Origin: Desulfofustis sp.
Lineage (GTDB): Bacteria; Desulfobacterota; Desulfobulbia; Desulfobulbales; Desulfocapsaceae
Assembly: GCA_030604345.1 (NCBI GenBank)
Contig: JAUVWB010000047.1
Coordinates: forward strand, 1-8,829
Direction of reading: 5' to 3'
Length of the DNA: 8,829 nt
Made by a program: the position numbers and the translations under genes. The notes under the pieces were generated by a model. The model searched no databases. It saw only the letters and a list, made by a program, of their open reading frames with translations, and was not told the origin of the DNA. How positions within the stretch are numbered: the stretch's first letter is position 1; the number at the start of each line of letters is the position of its first letter. Shown piece after piece: positions 4,814 through 8,829 of the stretch.

Positions 4814-7273
4814 ATGCCCCGGCTCACCCCGCACAACATCCTGAAACGGCTCAAATCGCACAAGGTTTCACTGTCGGCCGCACCGTTTTACGCCTCACTG
4901 TTGGTTATCATGGCGTTGGCCATTTTCATCGGCATCTTCTGGGCCATCAACGAATACCAAGCCCTGCAAGAGAGTATCGCCAATATCCGGACCACCTACG
5001 AGCAGCAATACCGGGACCGGGTCAAAGAGGAGTTTGATACCGTCATCGATTTCATCGATTTCACCAGAAATCAGGCCAACATCACCGTTGAGGAGGATAT
5101 CCGCAACCGTGTCCAGTCTGCCTATACCATCGCCTCCCACCTCTATTCGCTTTACAAGGATGAGCAGAGCAACGAGGAAATTCGCTCGATGATCGCCGAA
5201 GTGCTCCGTCCCATCCGCTGGTACGACGAGCGCGGTTATTTTTTCGCCGGGCAGATCGATACCGGCATCATCGACCTGTTTGCCGATGAACCCTCTTATG
5301 AAGGAACAAAGAACCTGCAGGCCCTCGATCGTCAGCCAACGGCGGTCGTTAACGATATCATCGAGATCGTAACCGAACGGGAGGCCGGTATCTACCGCTA
5401 CAATCTGATCAAACCGTCATTTGCCGACCTGGTCTTCTCCAAGATCTGCTTTGTCAAATATTTTCAGCCATTGAACTGGTTCATCGGCGCCGGCGTCTAC
5501 AACAACGACATGGAGAACCTGAACCAGGCGAACGTATTGGCGCGCATCAGCCAGATGAAATTCGGCCGGGGCGGCGAAGTCTTCGTCTTTCGCTTCGACG
5601 GTACCATCCTCTCCCATCAGAATCAGCAGCTGATCGGCCGTTCCATCCGCACGCTGACCAACGCCGCCGGAGAAGCCTACGGAGAAGCCATCTGGCAGGC
5701 CAGCACCGCCCCCCCGGACCAACGCTATGTGGTCTTTCACGACGGGAACCCGAAAAACCACCCCTATCAGCAAAAGCTGTGCTTTGTCGGACCCTTCAAA
5801 GACTGGGGCTGGACCATCGCCACCAGTATGCACATGAGCGAAATGGAAGAACTGGTGGCTACCGCCATCCAGACCTACCGCAGGATTGCTTTCAAAAACG
5901 TATCGACCTTTCTCGTCCTCTTTACCGTCGCCGTCTCCCTGCTGCTGCTTGTTGCCTACTACTACACCGTCAAAATCAAACAGGGCTTCAGCCTGTTCAC
6001 CGATTTCTTCCGGCGCGCCGCCGATGCCAAGGTGAAAATCGAAAACGAAGACCTGGCGTTCAGCGAGTTTGAAGACCTGTCGGTACTCGCCAACCGGATG
6101 GTCGACGACCGGATCCAGAAGGAGCGATTGCTCCATCGCGACGAACTGCGTCTCGACACCCTGCTTCGTCTGGGCATGATGGAGAATTTCTCGCTGAAGG
6201 ACAAATACGAGTTCACTTTGCAACGGATCGTCCAGGTCACCCGCTCCGAGCAGGGATATCTCGCCCTGGTGAACGTTCCGCAGAGCCATATCACCATCAT
6301 CTCCCACCGCTGGGCCGACGGTACCAAGGTCCATTACGACAACAAACGCCGCCTCTCCAGCATCGTCGCCCGGGCCGGCCTGCCGGGAACCGCCGTGCAA
6401 AGGAAGACCGCCGTCATCTGCAACCATTGCAGCAAGTCGGGCAACGAGGCAACCTACCCGTACCAGACACCGATCAAACGCCACCTGGATGTGCCGATCT
6501 ACGCTAGTGGTCTGATCGTTCTGGTCGCCGGCGTTTGCAACAATCAGGACATGTACGACAATGCCGATGTCCGGCAGATGACCATGGTGCTGGAAGGCAT
6601 GTGGCTGCACATCCTCAAGACCCGGTCGGAGAAAAAAATGGCCCGACTCGAACGGCGGGTGATCGCCGTCCGGGAAGCGGAGCGCAGCAACATCGGCCGG
6701 CTCCTCCACGACGATCTCGGCTCCCACCTCAGCGGTGTCGAACTGCTGGTCAAGGCCCTGAAGCGCACCCTGGACAAAGACCTGCCGGCCAGGGCCGAGC
6801 AGCTTGAATCAATTCGCACCCTGATTGTCGACGCCACGGAAAAGACCAGACGTCTGGCACGAGGCCTCTATCCGGTCCACATCATCGAAAACGGGCTTGA
6901 AGCCGCCATTGAGGAACTGGCGATGGAAATCGAGACCCTGTTCGGCATCTCCTGTGAGCTCTCCTTCCACTGCACCGCCGAATACAGCGACAATACCATC
7001 GCCACCCATATCTATTACATCATCCGCGAAGCCGCCTTCAACGCCGCCAAGCACGGAAAACCCGAAAACATCGGCATCACCATGCATACCGAGGCCAACC
7101 TCCTGTCTATCAAAATCATCGACAATGGCAGCGGTTTTGATACATTATCCACTCGAAAGGGGATGGGGCTGCACACCATGGAGTACCGGGCCAAGGCAAT
7201 CGGAGCCACCCTTTCGGTACAGTCCGGTGCCATGGGCACCATCGTCTCCGTAACCAAAGAGATCAACAGCTGA
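4814..7273 (+). CDS. Membrane sensor histidine kinase (Cache, GAF, HisKA_3, HATPase_c)
   Basis: From ATG 4814 the protein has 819 residues. A transmembrane helix (about 24-46) is followed by a long periplasmic part (about 50-355). This reads as a two-module Cache sensor: DERGYFFAGQIDTGIIDLFA in the first module, GGEVFVFRFDGTILSH in the second. TM2 spans about 363-385, a HAMP-like linker follows, then a GAF-like domain (about 456-600). A HisKA_3 dimerisation domain carries the phospho-accepting His632 in LLHDDLGSH, and HATPase_c has N743 in the N box, DNGSGF at 770-775 and a GMGL G-box. This is the NarX/DegS/UhpB kinase class, which pairs with LuxR-type regulators such as the next gene. An upstream in-frame TTG at 4760 would add 18 residues and overlap the binding-protein gene; neither start has a strong Shine-Dalgarno, and ATG was preferred. 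The kinase stop and regulator start overlap at TGATG. Confidence 0.9.
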   Translation: MPRLTPHNILKRLKSHKVSLSAAPFYASLLVIMALAIFIGIFWAINEYQALQESIANIRTTYEQQYRDRVKEEFDTVIDFIDFTRNQANITVEEDIRNRVQSAYTIASHLYSLYKDEQSNEEIRSMIAEVLRPIRWYDERGYFFAGQIDTGIIDLFADEPSYEGTKNLQALDRQPTAVVNDIIEIVTEREAGIYRYNLIKPSFADLVFSKICFVKYFQPLNWFIGAGVYNNDMENLNQANVLARISQMKFGRGGEVFVFRFDGTILSHQNQQLIGRSIRTLTNAAGEAYGEAIWQASTAPPDQRYVVFHDGNPKNHPYQQKLCFVGPFKDWGWTIATSMHMSEMEELVATAIQTYRRIAFKNVSTFLVLFTVAVSLLLLVAYYYTVKIKQGFSLFTDFFRRAADAKVKIENEDLAFSEFEDLSVLANRMVDDRIQKERLLHRDELRLDTLLRLGMMENFSLKDKYEFTLQRIVQVTRSEQGYLALVNVPQSHITIISHRWADGTKVHYDNKRRLSSIVARAGLPGTAVQRKTAVICNHCSKSGNEATYPYQTPIKRHLDVPIYASGLIVLVAGVCNNQDMYDNADVRQMTMVLEGMWLHILKTRSEKKMARLERRVIAVREAERSNIGRLLHDDLGSHLSGVELLVKALKRTLDKDLPARAEQLESIRTLIVDATEKTRRLARGLYPVHIIENGLEAAIEELAMEIETLFGISCELSFHCTAEYSDNTIATHIYYIIREAAFNAAKHGKPENIGITMHTEANLLSIKIIDNGSGFDTLSTRKGMGLHTMEYRAKAIGATLSVQSGAMGTIVSVTKEINS

Positions 7274-7932
7274 TGACCAGAATACTCATAGTCGACGATC
7301 ACCCCATTTTCCAGATGGGCATGAAGGAACTGCTGAACCAGGAAGACGACTTTCAGGTCTGCGCTGTCGCCGAAGACTTTTCCAGCGCCCGACAGGCCTT
7401 GCGGGACCAGCACCCGGACCTGGCCATCATCGATATTTCCTTGGCCGAGGAAAACGGGCTTGATCTGGTCAAGGAGATCGCCGCATCCTATCAGGGTCTG
7501 CCGATCCTGGTGCTGTCGCTCCACGACGAGTCGGTTTGGGCGGAACGTGCGATCAGGGCCGGAGCCCGCGGCTATGTGATGAAGAAGGAGGCATCAGAAT
7601 CGGTGGTGCAGGCGATACGCAACATTCTCGAAGGTCGGATCCATGTCAGTCCGGCCATGATGTCCTTGATTCTCGACAAATTCCAGTTCAATCCCCATAC
7701 CCAGGGGACGCCGACCATCGAACTCCTGACCGACCGGGAGTTGGAAGTCTTCCGTCTGATCGGATTCGGGCTTTCCACCAGAGAGATCTCCGAACGGATG
7801 AAACTGGGCATCAAGACCATCGGTACCTACCGAGACCGGATCAAGCAAAAACTCTGCATCAAGACGGCGGCCGAACTGACCCGCCGGGCCGTTCTGTGGA
7901 ACGAGAATGAACATTTTGGCAAGACCGACTAA
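7273..7932 (+). CDS. NarL/FixJ-family (LuxR-type) response regulator
   Basis: This 219-residue transcription factor has an N-terminal receiver domain (1-120) with the acidic pair D8-D9, phospho-acceptor D54 (AIIDIS), S82 in the switch position and K104 (YVMKK). The C-terminal LuxR helix-turn-helix (about 150-207) has LTDRELEVFRLIGFGLSTRE, then ISERMKLGIKTIGTYRDRI with the recognition helix. The length is normal for the family. All catalytic receiver residues are intact, so it should be phosphorylated by the kinase encoded immediately before it; ATG 7273 overlaps the kinase TGA by one base, so translation is probably coupled. Targets are unknown; the operon itself is a reasonable candidate. 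Confidence 0.95.
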   Translation: MTRILIVDDHPIFQMGMKELLNQEDDFQVCAVAEDFSSARQALRDQHPDLAIIDISLAEENGLDLVKEIAASYQGLPILVLSLHDESVWAERAIRAGARGYVMKKEASESVVQAIRNILEGRIHVSPAMMSLILDKFQFNPHTQGTPTIELLTDRELEVFRLIGFGLSTREISERMKLGIKTIGTYRDRIKQKLCIKTAAELTRRAVLWNENEHFGKTD

Positions 7933-7961
7933 CCCCCCATGACCGGAAGTGCGACCCACCC

Positions 7962-8045
7962 ATGAAGATCCTCACCGTGGTCGGGAGCACTGGCCGGGCC
8001 TTGGCGCTGCGCCCTCCCAGCCTGGGGCATCCGCGTTTCAGATAA
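7962..8045 (+). pseudogene. Short ORF beginning MKILTVVG; possible remnant of a wecB-like gene
   Basis: An ATG at 7962 opens 27 codons ending in TAA at 8043-8045. The first eight residues, MKILTVVG, match the usual start of non-hydrolysing UDP-GlcNAc 2-epimerases (WecB family). The following residues do not continue that family's RPQFIKAAP motif in any frame I could read. A GGAAG at 7945-7949 is a distant ribosome-binding candidate. Eight residues is weak evidence, so this may be a decayed 5' gene fragment, a small peptide gene or chance. Confidence 0.2.
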
Positions 8046-8054
8046 GCCCTCGCA

Positions 8055-8099
8055 GCCTTACCGTCCGCCCGTCTCGCCGGAAAGGGCGGACGGTAAGGC
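8055..8099. repeat. Perfect 16-bp inverted repeat with 13-base loop
   Basis: Bases 8055-8070 are exactly complementary to 8084-8099, and the loop is 8071-8083. No T-run follows on either strand, so it is not a classical intrinsic terminator, though it is the first strong structure after the response-regulator operon and could stop transcription or protect the mRNA 3' end. It could also be a REP-like palindromic element, which copies elsewhere in the genome would show. Confidence 0.6.
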
Positions 8100-8559
8100 A
8101 ACAACCTACAACGGCCACGTCTTTGTCCCTACAAAAGAAAAGGACGTTGCCCGATTTTTCCCATCGCCGCCACTCGCTAAAATGATTTGCATAGCTGCAT
8201 CGAGCAGAATCTGACCAACCCGTTCGCCACCATCGCTCCGGCAGTGAGTATCGTATGGGGATAGTTACCATCCGTGTTGACCAAACAGCCGTGACGCCTG
8301 CCGAAAATCACCACTCCGGAACCGAGATCGAATCGGCGGCCACGATTCTGCTCAGGTTTGCCGCGGCGACCGCAACACTGTCAAGTGCACCCATGACCCC
8401 GCCGCTGACCGTACATGATCCGACGGTCCGGCCAGACCGGCAGACACCCACCCGGCCGGAACCACACGAGGCCGGCGCCCCCCTTGCCCCCAAAGGAAAA
8501 CGAGCGACTGCCGCTTTCTTCCATCACTCGATGCCCGAATCCACCACCGGTTAATCGCC

Positions 8560-8586
8560 GACAGGGCGTCTTCGGGAAACCCTGTC
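8560..8586. repeat. Hairpin GACAGGG/CCCTGTC with UUCG motif in its loop
   Basis: GACAGGG (8560-8566) pairs with CCCTGTC (8580-8586). The 13-base loop contains CTTCGG (8570-8575), a C(UUCG)G motif typical of stable RNA tetraloops, although the adjoining pairs are poor. Its role is unknown. Confidence 0.4.
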
Positions 8587-8657
8587 ACCCGCTGTACCAT
8601 TTCGCCTGCGCCATTATTTTGGGTTTATCCGACTCAAGCGTACGTCTCTGCAACCAA

Positions 8658-8780
8658 GGAGGCGGAGGGTATCGCTGGAAAACGCCTCGCGGAGGCCCGC
8701 CGGCGCGCCACAGCAGGCCCGCAGGGTTGTGGACAGGACGTCCGCAACTGACAGCAGGCCATGGATGGCCTGTCTGTCAG
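8658..8780 (+). other. Cluster of strong hairpins; candidate structured RNA or leader, unidentified
   Basis: Three consecutive stems are visible. GAGGCG (8659-8664) pairs with CGCCTC (8683-8688). GTTGTGGAC (8726-8734) pairs with GTCCGCAAC (8740-8748) with one wobble. A two-part hairpin at 8748-8780 has outer CTGACAG/CTGTCAG and inner AGGCCA/TGGCCT around the loop TGGA. A perfect AAGGAGG (8656-8662) lies at the start but no usual start codon follows at the right distance. An ATG at 8761 opens a frame to the window edge (23 codons), but it lies inside the last hairpin. The right side is cut by the window, so the element may be longer. I do not recognise the family. Confidence 0.35.
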
Positions 8781-8829
8781 CCGTGGCGTGGCGGCGAAGG
8801 AGCCGAAGAGCAGCGTTTGGAAGCGATGC

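Larger units (their letters stand above)
7933..8829. other. Region without a supportable gene
   Basis: About 900 bases follow the response regulator. Open frames of 60-100 codons exist on both strands (for example 8255-8554 +), but their translations are Pro/Thr/Arg-rich with no recognisable family, weak start contexts and overlaps in several frames, which is usual for high-GC non-coding DNA. What can be seen is the MKILTVVG fragment, the 8055-8099 inverted repeat, and a series of hairpins from 8560 to 8780. No tRNA, rRNA, CRISPR or clear insertion-sequence end was recognised. Confidence 0.6.

Noticed and set aside
5417..6727. 436-codon minus-strand ORF
   Set aside because: It is antisense to the histidine kinase, Asp/Gly/Val-rich composition typical of a high-GC complement frame, with no family resemblance.
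8255..8554. 99-codon + strand ORF
   Set aside because: Its Thr/Pro/Ala-rich translation has no recognisable domain, no clear ribosome-binding site, and overlapping open frames exist on the other strand.
8656..8662. AAGGAGG as the ribosome-binding site of a new gene
   Set aside because: No ATG, GTG or TTG follows within the usual spacing; the sequence forms part of a stem instead.

Overview
The window is GC-rich DNA with densely packed + strand genes. It looks like a chromosome of a Desulfobacterota-type (former Deltaproteobacteria) anaerobe. That guess rests on predicted selenocysteine use, a radical SAM/SPASM peptide maturase and a Cache-domain two-component system; no taxonomic marker gene is present.

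Region 1 (1-1947) is the main discovery. Bases 1-271, read in the frame starting at base 2, encode the 3' part of a low-complexity Gly/Ser/Pro/Gln-rich peptide. It is interrupted by four TGA codons, each followed by Ser-Gly and preceded by Ser-Gly (SG-U-SG). Every one of these TGAs has a hairpin 17-20 nt downstream with a G-rich apical loop, which is the geometry of a bacterial SECIS element. Two hairpins show a compensatory base change, a third keeps the loop CGGGA on an entirely different stem, and the fourth has the loop GGTC. A fifth TGA, nine bases after the fourth, lies too close to a hairpin and serves as the stop. The gene is therefore a multi-selenocysteine RiPP precursor, and ordinary gene callers would miss it. 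Directly downstream (400-1947) is a radical SAM/SPASM maturase, the expected modifying enzyme. From memory, this pairing resembles the 'selenobiotic' peptide/maturase family named in TIGRFAMs/NCBIfam. A 14-bp hairpin separates the two genes, and an intrinsic-terminator-like site follows the maturase.

Region 2 (2232-7932) is a tight co-directional cluster: a short NfeD-family membrane protein, a stomatin/SPFH protein, a type-1 periplasmic (Leu/Ile/Val-type) ligand-binding protein, a Cache-GAF-HisKA_3 histidine kinase and a NarL/LuxR-type response regulator. SPFH/binding protein and kinase/regulator stop and start codons overlap, which suggests one transcript with translational coupling. The binding protein has no permease or ATPase beside it, so it may be a periplasmic sensing partner of the kinase rather than a transporter component.

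Region 3 (7933-8829) has no gene I can support. It holds a short ORF whose first residues resemble the start of UDP-GlcNAc 2-epimerase, a perfect 16-bp inverted repeat (8055-8099), and a run of strong hairpins near the right edge (8560-8780) of unknown identity.
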